Shown: positions 1 through 9,633 of the stretch, piece after piece | Position numbering within the stretch: position 1 is the stretch's first letter | How the letters are laid out: each line of letters begins with the position of its first letter | Source: Acinetobacter pittii ATCC 19004 = CIP 70.29 | GTDB taxonomy: Bacteria; Pseudomonadota; Gammaproteobacteria; Pseudomonadales; Moraxellaceae | Reading direction: 5' to 3' | Length of the DNA stretch: 64,000 nt | Assembly (NCBI RefSeq): GCF_000369045.1 | Contig: NZ_KB849797.1 | Location: 328,844 to 392,843, forward strand | Made by a program: the position numbers and the translations under genes | Notes under the pieces: model-generated | The model's input: the letters and a program-made list of their open reading frames with translations, nothing else | What the model was told of the DNA's origin: nothing | Databases searched by the model: none

Positions 1-141
1 GACCAAAGTATCCTGTTGTTCAGTGGTAATAATGTCGTCTGCTGTACGTTGAGGCAAACCTGCTTCACGAGCCTGTTCTAGGAGCTTCTCAACAGGACGT
101 CCTACACTGAGAGCTAACTCTTTAATCGACTTGTCCGTCAT
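1..141 (-). CDS. infB: Translation initiation factor IF-2, 5' end only
   Basis: This is the first 47 codons of a minus-strand gene whose remainder lies left of the window. It reads MTDKSIKELALSVGRPVEKL, the conserved N-terminal IF2 segment. IF2 is the GTPase that places initiator tRNA on the 30S subunit. The start ATG is at 141, with an AGGAG-like site inside the short gap after nusA. It is the third gene of the rimP-nusA-infB operon, the usual gammaproteobacterial order. Confidence 0.93.
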   Translation of the reverse strand, partial: MTDKSIKELALSVGRPVEKLLEQAREAGLPQRTADDIITTEQQDTLV

Positions 142-151
142 ATTTCATCTC

Positions 152-1636
152 CTAGTTAAACCATGATTCGCGAGCTTTCATGATCAATTGACCTGCTTTT
201 TCATGACCAAGTCCTTCAATATCAGAGATATCGTCAGTAGCCTGATCTGCCAAATCGTCGACAGTAATAATACCGCGAGCGGCAAGCGAGTAAGCGATCT
301 CAGAAGTCATGCCTTCCATAGTGAGAAGGTCTGCGCTCGGTTCTTGAATATTTTCTTGCTGTTTCAAAGCATCAGTAAGGGCTGCTTCTTTTGCACGACT
401 TTGCAATAACTCAACCAATTCAGCATCAAGCTCAATTTCGTCAAAAGTCTCAGCAGGAACATAAGCAATCTCTTCTAAAGAAGTGAAGCCCATTTCCACC
501 AATGCCATTGCTAAATCTTCTTCAATATCGAGACGTGATACAAACATATCAAGATATTGCTGAGCTTCATTTTGCTGACGAGCACGATACTCTTCTTCAA
601 GCATCATGTCGAGTTTGTAGCCAGTTAAATCAGAAGCTAAACGAACGTTTTGACCTTGAGAGCCAATCGCACGAGCTAATTGATCGCTGGTTGCAAAAAT
701 AATGTCGGCACTTCTTGCATCTTCATCAAGCACGATGCCTGAAACATCAGCTGGTTCTAATGCACTAGCAATGTATTGAGCCGGATCATCAGACCAGACC
801 ACTACATCAATACGTTCACCATTTAACTCTTGTTGTACAGCTTGAATACGCGTACCACGCATACCAATACATGCACCTACAGGGTCAATACGGTGATCAT
901 TTGTTTTCACTGCAATTTTAGCACGAACGCCCGGTTGACGTGCCGCTGCTTTAATTTCAATAATTTCTTCAGAAATTTCTGGAATTTCTTTTTTCATTAA
1001 AGCAATTAACATTTCAGGCTTAGCGCGTGATAACAACAACTGAGCGCCACGACCTTCACGGTTAACATTATATAAAATAGCGTTTACACGTTGTTTTGGA
1101 CGAAGAATTTCTTTTGGAATCATCTCTTCGCGTGCAAGATAAGCTTCTGCGTTGTCGCCTAAGTCGATAATGAAGCCATCTTTGGTTTGTTTTTTCACTT
1201 CACCGTAAATTAACTCACCAACTTTAGACTCGTATGCATCAGCAACTAAAGCACGCTCAGCTTCACGAATTTTTTGTACAATAACTTGTTTTGCAATTTG
1301 TGCAGCAATACGACCAAACTCAATAGATTCTACTTCGAGTTCACGCACGTCACCAATTGACCATTTAGCCGGATCAACGTCAGAAATTGCATCTTGGCAA
1401 GCTGGCATTTCGTGATCTTCATCTGCCACAACAGTCCATTGACGGAACGTACGGTAATCACCAGTTTTACGATCAATTTCTACACGAAGCTGAGCTTCTT
1501 CAGCATGCGTACCTTCGTAAAATCTTTTCTTCGTTGCAGCAACTAGAGCTTGTTCTAAAGCTTCGAAGATCGCTTCACGACTAACACCTTTTTCATTACT
1601 AACCGTTTCAACAACGGTAAGAATTTCGCGGCCCAT
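152..1636 (-). CDS. nusA: Transcription termination/antitermination factor NusA
   Basis: NusA binds RNA polymerase and nascent RNA and modulates pausing, Rho-independent termination and antitermination in the cytoplasm. The 494-residue product has the full architecture: an N-terminal polymerase-binding domain (about 1-125), an S1 domain (about 137-205, GEVKKQTKDGFIIDLGD), two KH domains (about 230-345, with GACIGMRGTRIQAV and GSQGQNVRLA), and two C-terminal acidic repeats rich in Asp/Glu (about 360-490). The length matches the E. coli protein (495). It lies 37 bp downstream of rimP and about 10 bp upstream of infB, so the three are almost certainly co-transcribed. Confidence 0.98.
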   Translation of the reverse strand: MGREILTVVETVSNEKGVSREAIFEALEQALVAATKKRFYEGTHAEEAQLRVEIDRKTGDYRTFRQWTVVADEDHEMPACQDAISDVDPAKWSIGDVRELEVESIEFGRIAAQIAKQVIVQKIREAERALVADAYESKVGELIYGEVKKQTKDGFIIDLGDNAEAYLAREEMIPKEILRPKQRVNAILYNVNREGRGAQLLLSRAKPEMLIALMKKEIPEISEEIIEIKAAARQPGVRAKIAVKTNDHRIDPVGACIGMRGTRIQAVQQELNGERIDVVVWSDDPAQYIASALEPADVSGIVLDEDARSADIIFATSDQLARAIGSQGQNVRLASDLTGYKLDMMLEEEYRARQQNEAQQYLDMFVSRLDIEEDLAMALVEMGFTSLEEIAYVPAETFDEIELDAELVELLQSRAKEAALTDALKQQENIQEPSADLLTMEGMTSEIAYSLAARGIITVDDLADQATDDISDIEGLGHEKAGQLIMKARESWFN

Positions 1637-1673
1637 AAGTCACCTACCGATTTCTTATAAAATTTAAATAAAT

Positions 1674-2198
1674 TTAATCTTGATAGATCAAGTTTGCTTT
1701 ATCGATATTGTTGCTGTCGATCACAAGCACATGCTTCCCATCAACTTCAACCTGAATTTCTTCATTTTCAAGGTCTACTGCGATAAGTTTTGCTTGAAAT
1801 TTACGACGGTTTTCTACTGCTGCAATTAAACGCAAAGCAATTTGTTGTCCGATGTAGCCTTGTAACTGTTCTAGTTGAAAAAATGGACGATCCCAACCCG
1901 GTGAAGAAACTTCTAATGAATACTCACCTGAAATTGGATCATGAACATCCAACATTGCGCCAACTTGTTGTGTTACACGCACACAATCTTGTACACCAAT
2001 ACCACGGCCTAGTTCTACTTCGCCATCTTCATTAATTACAGGCTCAGCATCTTCACTTACCGCTTTATCGATATAAATACGCAATAATGAACGTTTACCT
2101 TGTGGGAGAAACTCGATTCCCCAAAGGTCGACACCACATGCTTCCACTGCAGGAACAATTAAGTCATGCAATGCTTGGGATTTATTTGATAATTTCAT
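1674..2198 (-). CDS. rimP: Ribosome maturation factor RimP
   Basis: RimP assists 30S subunit maturation. The 174-residue protein has the two-domain RimP layout. The N-terminal alpha/beta domain carries [23 protein letters not shown], and the central [10 protein letters not shown] is the signature joining it to the C-terminal SH3-like barrel (about 100-174). It is the first gene of the operon leading to nusA and infB, with a good sigma70-type promoter about 55 bp upstream of the start. Confidence 0.96.
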   Translation of the reverse strand: MKLSNKSQALHDLIVPAVEACGVDLWGIEFLPQGKRSLLRIYIDKAVSEDAEPVINEDGEVELGRGIGVQDCVRVTQQVGAMLDVHDPISGEYSLEVSSPGWDRPFFQLEQLQGYIGQQIALRLIAAVENRRKFQAKLIAVDLENEEIQVEVDGKHVLVIDSNNIDKANLIYQD

Positions 2199-2252
2199 TT
2201 ACTCTCGTCATTCTCGTGCGATTCAATCGGTTGTTTTAACCGACACAGACCT

Positions 2253-2281
2253 ACTATAGTGAAGCATGACTATTTGACCAA
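2253..2281 (-). promoter_or_regulatory. Candidate sigma70 promoter of rimP-nusA-infB
   Basis: On the minus strand there is TTGGTC, a 17-base spacer and TATAGT, about 55 bp before the rimP ATG and downstream of the tRNA terminators. The match to the sigma70 consensus and the spacing are seen directly; activity is inferred. Confidence 0.6.
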
Positions 2282-2318
2282 TTGATGTCGACACTACACG
2301 ATAGCGATACGATAACCA

Positions 2319-2345
2319 ATAAAAAAGGGCGTTAATCGCCCCTAT
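2319..2345 (-). terminator. Second terminator after the tRNA-fMet genes
   Basis: A GGGCG/CGCCC stem with a short AT loop is followed on the minus strand by a run of six T. It lies between the tRNA genes and the rimP promoter, and acts in tandem with the hairpin at 2375-2400. Confidence 0.7.
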
Positions 2346-2374
2346 TTAGCACAGAAAACAATAGTCCACTGTGC

Positions 2375-2400
2375 AAAAAGGCCCACCTGTCTGTGAGCCT
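2375..2400 (-). terminator. Rho-independent terminator of the tRNA transcript
   Basis: On the minus strand AGGCTCAC and GTGGGCCT form an 8-bp stem with one G-U pair and a 6-base loop, followed by TTTTT. It lies 14 bp beyond the last tRNA-fMet. Confidence 0.72.
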
Positions 2401-2413
2401 CTTTTAAGAAACT

Positions 2414-2490
<77 letters not shown>

Positions 2491-2579
2491 TCAACGTGCA
2501 AAAATTATATACAAATATCGAAAAAAGTCAATGTAAACTTATCTAATATTCGCTTGATTAAGTTGCACCTTAATCAAAT

Positions 2580-2656
<77 letters not shown>

Positions 2657-2694
2657 TCAAAAAACTGCTTGCACTCAACTTTCTGGTTCAAAGT

Positions 2695-2779
2695 TGGTGC
2701 GGAAGGGGGGACTTGAACCCCCACGCCCGAAGGCACTACCACCTCAAGGTAGCGTGTCTACCAATTCCACCACCACCGC
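2695..2779 (-). tRNA. tRNA-Leu (GAG)
   Basis: An 85-nt class II tRNA with a long variable arm (GTGCCTTCGGGCGT) and encoded CCA. The anticodon loop TTGAGGT sits between CTACC and GGTAG, giving GAG, which reads CUC/CUU. It lies between secG and the initiator tRNAs, the common secG-tRNA-Leu-tRNA-Met order of gammaproteobacteria. It is probably made from the tpiA-secG transcript or a close promoter. Confidence 0.95.
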
Positions 2780-2835
2780 AGCTTGTGGGACGCATTCTAG
2801 TCCTTCCCACTGCAAAAGGAAAGCCCTATTTCGAA

Positions 2836-3165
2836 TTATTGACTCGATTTTGGTGCATTTGGTGAAGTTTCAGGCGATGTCGTTTGAACTGGCGCTGTAG
2901 TTTGTACAGTTTTCAAACTATATGCATCAGTAGTCTGTTTTTTCGCAAAAACAGCGAGAGTTAAACTCGTCACAAAAAACAACGCAGTTAAGATAGCAGT
3001 AAGTCGAGTAAGGAAGTTACCTGAACCTGATGCACCGAATACAGTTGCTGCTCCGCCACCGCCGAAAGAAGCACCGGCATCAGCACCTTTACCATGTTGC
3101 ACTAGAATTAAGGCAATCATCAGTACCGCTAAAATAATATGTACGATCAGTACAAAAGAGTGCAT
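2836..3165 (-). CDS. secG: Preprotein translocase subunit SecG
   Basis: SecG is the small auxiliary subunit of the inner-membrane SecYEG channel. The 109-residue protein has two membrane segments (about 3-20 and 52-72) around the conserved GADAGASFGGGGAATVFGAS loop. A Thr/Pro/Ser-rich tail follows. It starts 12 bp after tpiA, so the two form an operon that runs into the tRNA-Leu/tRNA-fMet genes. Confidence 0.96.
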   Translation of the reverse strand: MHSFVLIVHIILAVLMIALILVQHGKGADAGASFGGGGAATVFGASGSGNFLTRLTAILTALFFVTSLTLAVFAKKQTTDAYSLKTVQTTAPVQTTSPETSPNAPKSSQ

Positions 3166-3177
3166 ACCCTATCCTCG

Positions 3178-3972
3178 TTATTTACTTTGTGCAAAGGCTT
3201 GTACAATTTGATAAAAAGATGCTGCATTTAGTGAAGCACCGCCTACCAACGCACCATTAATATCTGGACATGCCGCCAATTCGACCGCATTTTCAGCTTT
3301 TACACTACCGCCATATAAAATAGCAATATCTGAACCCGCTGAGGTAATCTGACTTAAACCTTCACGAATCTTAGCATGCATTGCCTGTGCATCTTGTGGA
3401 GAAGCAGTTTTACCTGTCCCAATTGCCCAGATTGGCTCATAGGCAATTACAATTTGCTTTTGCCACTGCTCAGCAGTCACTACAGGAGCAATATCACAAA
3501 TTTGTTGCAATACCACTTGTTCTGCCAAACCTTGTTCACGTTGTTCGAGGCTTTCACCGACACAATAAATGACAGTCAAGCCCGCATTTAATGCATTTTG
3601 GAGTTTAGCTTTCAAAATTTCAACGTTATCGCCAAAAATATCACGGCGCTCAGAATGCCCAACCAGTACAAAATTAATTTGACTATCTTTTAATAGTTCT
3701 GCGCTGACTTCGCCAGTATACGCACCAGTACCCGCTACACGTGATACATCTTGTGCAACTGTATATACTGTTCTTGCAGCATCTTGCAATTGTGTTTGTA
3801 CCATTGCAAGTGCAATAGAAACCGGAGCAACCCCTACATGACAGCTTTCATCTGCAATTTGGTTTTGTTGCAATAGTTGTTTAAATTCTTCTATAAGTTG
3901 TTTGGCATTGGCACGCATTGGGTTCATTTTCCAGTTGCCAACTACCCAAGGCGTAATCGTCGAACCCGACAT
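3178..3972 (-). CDS. tpiA: Triosephosphate isomerase
   Basis: It interconverts dihydroxyacetone phosphate and glyceraldehyde 3-phosphate in the cytoplasm. With the ATG at 3972 the protein is 264 residues. It shows the catalytic set: Asn13 and Lys15 in VGNWKMN, His106 in VGHSERR, Glu179 in [13 protein letters not shown], and the phosphate-binding loop LYGGSV. I chose this ATG over the in-frame GTG at 3981 because an AGGTGAG site lies just upstream and the family begins close to this point. It is the first gene of a tpiA-secG unit. Confidence 0.97.
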   Translation of the reverse strand: MSGSTITPWVVGNWKMNPMRANAKQLIEEFKQLLQQNQIADESCHVGVAPVSIALAMVQTQLQDAARTVYTVAQDVSRVAGTGAYTGEVSAELLKDSQINFVLVGHSERRDIFGDNVEILKAKLQNALNAGLTVIYCVGESLEQREQGLAEQVVLQQICDIAPVVTAEQWQKQIVIAYEPIWAIGTGKTASPQDAQAMHAKIREGLSQITSAGSDIAILYGGSVKAENAVELAACPDINGALVGGASLNAASFYQIVQAFAQSK

Positions 3973-4263
3973 ACGGCTCACCTTTCATCAAAAATGCAGC
4001 ACATTCTACACGCATTTATACAAATTTCAGATACTTTTCTTTAACGGCTTTGCTCATATCTTTTCTACTAATTGAAAACAGTTATAAAACTTTATTGAGT
4101 CTAAAGAATCGTCTTTTAAAAATTAATGAATAAAAACTTCGACTAGTTCAAGCTTTGGCGAGTGGATCAAGACCAGAGCATCATTTTCTCAGGTAGTAAT
4201 TTTAGATAACAAAAGTATAATTTTTTATATACCAATTATAAACATATGAGCACAGGTAGGCAG

Positions 4264-5976
4264 ATGTCAGTCATACATACATCTCCAAAATTTTCGGGGT
4301 TTTTTCGACGATTAGTCGAAGAAAAACATGTGTCGGCAGCGACCATGCAAACAGCATTAGATGCAGCAAAGAGAGCTAAACGGGATACAGTTGCGTACCT
4401 GATTGAAGAGGTTAATCTCTCCCCTTCTTTATTAGCTGAAACAATTTCTATTGAATTTGCTGAACCATATTTTGATCTGGATGTTTACGATACAAGCCAA
4501 ATTCCCAAAGATTTGGTCGATCAGAAAATAGTTTTAAAACATCGGGTCTTACCTCTCATACAAAGAGGACAGATTTTATATGTCGCAACCAGCAACCCGA
4601 GTAATATTGAAGCAATTGATGCCATTCGCTTTAATAGCAAGCTCATGGTTGAACCAGTTATTGTCGAGCACCATAAGCTTGAGAAAATTCTGGCGCAGCA
4701 ATTTACCGAAGAAAGCAGCTTCGAATTTAGTGATGAAGAGTTTGATCTTGATGTAGACCTTGAAGCTCCACCCTCACAAGAGGATGAGGAAGAAACGCCT
4801 CAAGGTGATGAAGCACCTATTGTTAAATATATTAATAAATTACTCATCGATGCAATTCGTATGGGGGCTTCAGACTTACATTTTGAACCCTATGAGAAAT
4901 CATATCGGGTCCGTTACCGAGTCGATGGTGTGTTGCGTCAGATTGCAAATCCGCCTTTGCAATTGGCTAACCGTTTAGCTTCACGTTTAAAAGTCATGTC
5001 TCAAATGGATATTTCCGAAAAGCGGGTACCTCAAGATGGTCGTATCAAGCTTAAGTTATCAAAAACTAAAGCAATCGATTTTCGTGTGAACTCACTTCCA
5101 ACCTTGTTTGGTGAAAAACTGGTTCTGCGTATTCTCGATCCATCTAGCGCAATGCTCGGAATTGATGCTTTAGGATATGAAGAAGATCAGAAAGCTCTTT
5201 TTTTAGAAGCACTCGATAAACCACAAGGTATGCTTTTAATTACTGGTCCTACAGGTTCTGGTAAAACGGTATCTTTATATACAGGCTTAAATATTTTAAA
5301 TACTGAAAGCTCTAATATTTCCACTGCCGAAGATCCAGTCGAAATCAACCTTGAAGGTATTAATCAGGTTAACGTTAACCCGAAAGTAGGTCTTACTTTT
5401 TCGGCCGCACTGAAATCATTTTTACGTCAAGACCCCGACATTATTATGGTCGGTGAGATTCGTGACTTAGAAACGGCTGAAATTGCGATTAAAGCTGCAC
5501 AAACCGGTCACATGGTCATGTCCACACTGCATACCAATAGTGCGCCAGAAACACTTACTCGCCTACGTAATATGGGTGTTCCATCCTTTAATATCGCAAC
5601 GTCTGTCAATCTGGTGATTGCTCAACGTTTGGCGCGTCGGTTATGCCCACAGTGTAAAATACCTGCTGACATTCCTAAACAGAGCCTATTAGAAATGGGC
5701 TTTACCGACCAAGATTTAACCCATCCCGATTTTCAAGTTTTTCAACCTGTAGGTTGTACTGAGTGTCGTGAAGGCTACAAAGGTCGAGTAGGTATTTACG
5801 AGGTGATGAAAGTTACACCTGAAATTTCCAAGATTATTATGGAAGATGGCAATGCTTTAGAAATCGCTGCTGCTTCTGAAAAACTGGGGTTTAATAATCT
5901 GCGTCGTTCAGGGTTAAAGAAAGTCATGCAAGGTGTAACTTCCTTACAAGAAGTTAACCGCGTGACCAGTGAATAA
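4264..5976 (+). CDS. pilB: Type IV pilus assembly ATPase PilB
   Basis: PilB is the hexameric cytoplasmic ATPase that powers pilus extension, which underlies twitching and natural transformation in Acinetobacter. The 570-residue product has an N-terminal MshEN/GspE-N domain (about 1-145) and an acidic linker (about 155-185). The motor carries Walker A GPTGSGKT (328-335), an Asp box near 356, and Walker B around DIIMVGEIRD (392-401). A four-Cys zinc site follows (C461, C464, C498, C501). An in-frame ATG at 4246 would add six residues, but AGGTAGG just before 4264 favours this start. pilC follows 26 bp later. Confidence 0.97.
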   Translation: MSVIHTSPKFSGFFRRLVEEKHVSAATMQTALDAAKRAKRDTVAYLIEEVNLSPSLLAETISIEFAEPYFDLDVYDTSQIPKDLVDQKIVLKHRVLPLIQRGQILYVATSNPSNIEAIDAIRFNSKLMVEPVIVEHHKLEKILAQQFTEESSFEFSDEEFDLDVDLEAPPSQEDEEETPQGDEAPIVKYINKLLIDAIRMGASDLHFEPYEKSYRVRYRVDGVLRQIANPPLQLANRLASRLKVMSQMDISEKRVPQDGRIKLKLSKTKAIDFRVNSLPTLFGEKLVLRILDPSSAMLGIDALGYEEDQKALFLEALDKPQGMLLITGPTGSGKTVSLYTGLNILNTESSNISTAEDPVEINLEGINQVNVNPKVGLTFSAALKSFLRQDPDIIMVGEIRDLETAEIAIKAAQTGHMVMSTLHTNSAPETLTRLRNMGVPSFNIATSVNLVIAQRLARRLCPQCKIPADIPKQSLLEMGFTDQDLTHPDFQVFQPVGCTECREGYKGRVGIYEVMKVTPEISKIIMEDGNALEIAAASEKLGFNNLRRSGLKKVMQGVTSLQEVNRVTSE

Positions 5977-6002
5977 AAGACAATTTAAAATAAGGATAAT
6001 TC

Positions 6003-7229
6003 ATGACTGTCAAAAAGGCACAAATGATGCCGACTTTTGCTTATGAAGGGGTTGACCGTAAGGGCGTAAAAATTAAGGGCGAACTTCCAGCTAAGAATAT
6101 GGCCTTAGCCAAAGTCACCCTACGCAAACAAGGTGTAACTGTCCGTAATATTCGGGAAAAGCGTAAAAATATTCTTGAGGGTTTATTCAAGAAGAAAGTA
6201 TCAACACTCGATATCACAATTTTTACTAGGCAACTTGCAACGATGATGAAAGCAGGTGTGCCACTGGTACAAGGCTTTGAAATTGTAGCGGAGGGTCTGG
6301 AAAACCCAGCCATGCGCGAGGTGGTACTCGGAATTAAAGGTGAAGTTGAAGGTGGTAGTACCTTTGCTTCAGCTTTAAGGAAGTATCCTCAACACTTCGA
6401 TAACTTGTTTTGTTCTCTTGTAGAGTCTGGTGAACAATCTGGTGCGCTTGAAACCATGTTGGACCGTGTGGCAATTTACAAAGAAAAAAGTGAATTACTT
6501 AAGCAGAAAATTAAGAAGGCTATGAAATATCCAGCAACGGTTATTGTAGTTGCTGTGGTTGTTACCATTATTTTGATGGTTAAAGTAGTTCCTGTTTTCC
6601 AAGACCTGTTTTCTTCTTTTGGTGCAGATTTACCTGCATTCACCCAAATGGTCGTGAATATGTCGAAATGGATGCAGGAATACTGGTTCATTATGATTAT
6701 TGTGATTGGAGCAGTGATTGCTGCCTTTCTGGAAGCCAAGAAGCGCAGTAAAAAATTCCGTGATGGGTTAGATAAACTTACACTGAAACTACCTATCTTT
6801 GGCGATCTGGTTTATAAGGCGATTATTGCCCGCTATAGCCGTACTTTAGCCACCACGTTTGCCGCTGGTGTTCCTCTCATTGATGCGCTTGAGTCAACGG
6901 CTGGTGCAACCAACAATGTCATTTATGAAGAAGCCGTCATGAAAATTCGTGAAGATGTTGCTACCGGTCAACAACTCCAATTTGCAATGCGTGTTTCAAA
7001 TCGTTTTCCATCTATGGCTATACAAATGGTCGCAATTGGTGAAGAATCTGGTGCACTAGACAGCATGCTCGATAAAGTTGCCACTTATTATGAAAATGAA
7101 GTTGATAATGCCGTTGATGGTTTAACTTCAATGATGGAACCTTTAATCATGGCAATTTTAGGGGTACTCGTAGGTGGTCTAGTGATTGCTATGTATCTTC
7201 CAATTTTCCAAATGGGCTCAGTCATATAA
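6003..7229 (+). CDS. pilC: Type IV pilus inner-membrane platform protein PilC
   Basis: PilC is the polytopic inner-membrane platform on which PilB and PilT act. The 408-residue protein has two T2SF/GspF domains (about 75-195 and 275-400), each with the family pattern of TRQLATMMKAGVPL and SRTLATTFAAGVPL. Hydrophobic segments lie near 178-200, 226-245 and 380-400. AAGGATAATTC precedes the ATG. Its stop overlaps the pilD start by one base (TAATG), so the two are translationally coupled. Confidence 0.97.
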   Translation: MTVKKAQMMPTFAYEGVDRKGVKIKGELPAKNMALAKVTLRKQGVTVRNIREKRKNILEGLFKKKVSTLDITIFTRQLATMMKAGVPLVQGFEIVAEGLENPAMREVVLGIKGEVEGGSTFASALRKYPQHFDNLFCSLVESGEQSGALETMLDRVAIYKEKSELLKQKIKKAMKYPATVIVVAVVVTIILMVKVVPVFQDLFSSFGADLPAFTQMVVNMSKWMQEYWFIMIIVIGAVIAAFLEAKKRSKKFRDGLDKLTLKLPIFGDLVYKAIIARYSRTLATTFAAGVPLIDALESTAGATNNVIYEEAVMKIREDVATGQQLQFAMRVSNRFPSMAIQMVAIGEESGALDSMLDKVATYYENEVDNAVDGLTSMMEPLIMAILGVLVGGLVIAMYLPIFQMGSVI

Positions 7230-8089
7230 TGCAAGAAATTATTGCTTATTTTATTCAAAACTTAACTGCACTTTATATTGCAGTTGCACTGTTGAGCCTA
7301 TGTATTGGTAGCTTTTTGAATGTGGTGATTTATCGCACCCCCAAAATGATGGAACAAGATTGGCAGCAGGAATGTCAAATGTTGCTTAATCCCGAACAAC
7401 CCATCATTGAGCATGAAAAGCTGACATTAAGTAAACCTGCTTCATCATGTCCTGCATGTCAGCAACCGATCCGTTGGTATCAAAATATTCCAGTTATAAG
7501 TTGGTTAATGTTAAGAGGAAAATGTGGCCATTGCCAACATCCTATTAGCATTCGTTATCCAGCGATTGAATTACTCACGATGCTATGTTCATTAGTAGTC
7601 GTCATGGTTTTTGGTCCAACCCTACAAATGCTTTGGGGGCTAGTGCTCACTTGGATTTTGATTGCTTTAACATTTATAGACTTTGATACTCAGCTACTAC
7701 CTGACCGTTTCACCCTACCTTTGGCCGCTCTCGGCTTAGGTATTAATACCTTTAATATTTACACCTCGCCTAACTCAGCTATTTGGGGATATTTAATCGG
7801 CTTTTTATGTCTTTGGATTGTGTATTACTTATTTAAAGTGATTACAGGCAAAGAAGGTATGGGCTACGGCGACTTTAAATTACTTGCCGCATTAGGCGCG
7901 TGGATGGGGCCATTGATGCTGCCATTAATTGTGCTATTGTCATCTTTACTTGGTGCAATTATTGGCATCATTTTATTAAAATTACGCAATGACAATCAGC
8001 CCTTTGCCTTTGGGCCCTACATTGCCATTGCAGGTTGGGTTGCCTTTTTATGGGGTGACCAAATTATGAAAATTTATTTGGGAGGTTAA
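7229..8089 (+). CDS. pilD: Prepilin peptidase / N-methyltransferase PilD
   Basis: PilD cleaves the leader of type IV prepilins and type II secretion pseudopilins and N-methylates the new N-terminus. The 286-residue protein has about eight membrane segments. Its cytoplasmic domain has the two-CxxC zinc site (C74, C77, C99, C102) and SFLNVVIYR. The aspartyl protease residues lie in DFDTQLLPD (151-159) and GYGD (212-215). It is coupled to pilC and followed one base later by coaE. Confidence 0.97.
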   Translation: MQEIIAYFIQNLTALYIAVALLSLCIGSFLNVVIYRTPKMMEQDWQQECQMLLNPEQPIIEHEKLTLSKPASSCPACQQPIRWYQNIPVISWLMLRGKCGHCQHPISIRYPAIELLTMLCSLVVVMVFGPTLQMLWGLVLTWILIALTFIDFDTQLLPDRFTLPLAALGLGINTFNIYTSPNSAIWGYLIGFLCLWIVYYLFKVITGKEGMGYGDFKLLAALGAWMGPLMLPLIVLLSSLLGAIIGIILLKLRNDNQPFAFGPYIAIAGWVAFLWGDQIMKIYLGG

Positions 8090-8090
8090 G

Positions 8091-8687
8091 ATGGCTTTTA
8101 TTCTGGGAGTCACAGGTGGTATTGGCAGTGGGAAATCTGCTGCAACACAATGGTTTGAATCCCAAGGAATCCAAGTCGTCGATGCCGATATTGTTGCTCG
8201 CGAAGTGGTTGAAAAAGGCCAACCTGCCCTCCAAAAAATCCAACAAACTTTTGGAGATTGGGTACTTCAACCCGATGGCAATCTAGACCGCCGTGCACTA
8301 CGTGAATATATTTTTCAAAACCCTGAAGCAAGACAAACACTTGAGAAAATCACGCATCCAGCCATTCGCCAATCTATTATTCAACAGCTACAAAACCCAA
8401 AAAGTCCTTATGTGATTTTAGTTTCACCCCTACTTTTTGAAACCAACCAGCATGAATTGGTTAATCACACTTTATTAGTTGATGCAAGTGAACAAACTCA
8501 AATTCAGCGTGCAAGCCAACGTGATGGGCAAAATCAAGAACAAATCCAGAAAATTATTGCTGCACAAATGCCACGCGAGCGTAAACGTGAACTTGCCAAT
8601 GACATTGTGTTTAATGACGGATTACTCGAACATTTATATCAGCAATTAGAACCTTTACATCAAAGCTATTTGAAGCGCGCCAACTAG
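8091..8687 (+). CDS. coaE: Dephospho-CoA kinase
   Basis: It phosphorylates the ribose 3'-OH of dephospho-CoA, the last step of coenzyme A synthesis. The 198-residue P-loop kinase has Walker A in GVTGGIGSGKS (6-16), the substrate motif DADIVARE (about 31-38) and a lid region rich in Arg/Gln. It follows pilD immediately; pilBCD-coaE is a widespread order. Its stop codon overlaps the stop of the convergent transporter gene by 4 bp. Confidence 0.97.
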   Translation: MAFILGVTGGIGSGKSAATQWFESQGIQVVDADIVAREVVEKGQPALQKIQQTFGDWVLQPDGNLDRRALREYIFQNPEARQTLEKITHPAIRQSIIQQLQNPKSPYVILVSPLLFETNQHELVNHTLLVDASEQTQIQRASQRDGQNQEQIQKIIAAQMPRERKRELANDIVFNDGLLEHLYQQLEPLHQSYLKRAN

Positions 8688-9598
8688 TCTTGCTTATTTT
8701 GCTGCTGAATCTTTTGTGCCAAGCTATCTTGTCGAAACCAGCGCCAAGGTTGTAAGGCACCGATTCCCATTCCAACCAAGCCCACAACAATCGATGGACT
8801 TAAAGACTCATCAAGTAAAGGTACAGCCAAAATGGCAGCAATAAACGGTGCCAAAGTAACAATACTTCCCGTTTTAAAAGCACCAAGTCGCTGAATCGCT
8901 GCTACATAAGTCAAAGTTGCGATAATAACAACAAACACACCGTGGAAAATGCCCTGTATCGCTAGATGAACAGGACTGACTTCCATGAAATGTTTAGGCA
9001 AAAATAAAGCATAGATGGGTAAGTAAATAATTGCAGACCAAATCGCAACACTCGCCATAGAGTGCCATGCGGAAAGTTTCCACTGTTTAAGTAATACAGT
9101 GAAAATGCCCCACCAAATCGCACTAATAAAAAGAAGTAAATCCCCCATGCCAAAAGCAGAAGCATTACCTTGCAACATCAACACACTCATGAGAGCCAAG
9201 GCAGTGATCATAATTGCAAGACTCACCCATGTATGCTTATCAAATGGTTGTCTAAATAAAATGTATGCTGCAATTGCAGTACAGATAGGAATACAACCAT
9301 TTAAAAAAATGGCAGCATGTGCAGCGGGAGCATAGAGAAACGCGGTATAGACGGTAAGACAATAAATAACTCCGCCAATGAGCGCCAAAATAACAGCGTG
9401 CTTACTCCATAAAAAAGCGAGATCTTTCTTATAGATCAAAATCGGCATCAAAATCAGGAAGGCGATAGCAAAGCGCAGTGCAGCAATGTCCCAAGCACTG
9501 ATGTGCCACTGTGCATTTAAACGGGCAAAAAGTGTAAACCCGCCCCAAATGCACATGGTCACCAATACAAAAAAATAACCTTGCTTACGGGGAGACAT
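8684..9598 (-). CDS. EamA-family (DMT) transporter
   Basis: A predicted inner-membrane exporter or permease of the drug/metabolite transporter superfamily. The 304 residues contain about ten hydrophobic segments in two EamA repeats (about 8-140 and 150-285). It starts MSPRKQGYFFVLVTMCIWGGFTLFAR, typical of the family. The substrate cannot be read from sequence. It is convergent with coaE, overlapping at the stops, and lies upstream of no obvious partner. Confidence 0.88.
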   Translation of the reverse strand: MSPRKQGYFFVLVTMCIWGGFTLFARLNAQWHISAWDIAALRFAIAFLILMPILIYKKDLAFLWSKHAVILALIGGVIYCLTVYTAFLYAPAAHAAIFLNGCIPICTAIAAYILFRQPFDKHTWVSLAIMITALALMSVLMLQGNASAFGMGDLLLFISAIWWGIFTVLLKQWKLSAWHSMASVAIWSAIIYLPIYALFLPKHFMEVSPVHLAIQGIFHGVFVVIIATLTYVAAIQRLGAFKTGSIVTLAPFIAAILAVPLLDESLSPSIVVGLVGMGIGALQPWRWFRQDSLAQKIQQQNKQD

Positions 9599-9633
9599 AT
9601 CAAGACTGCTTACAAACTAGAAAGGCAGCTAGA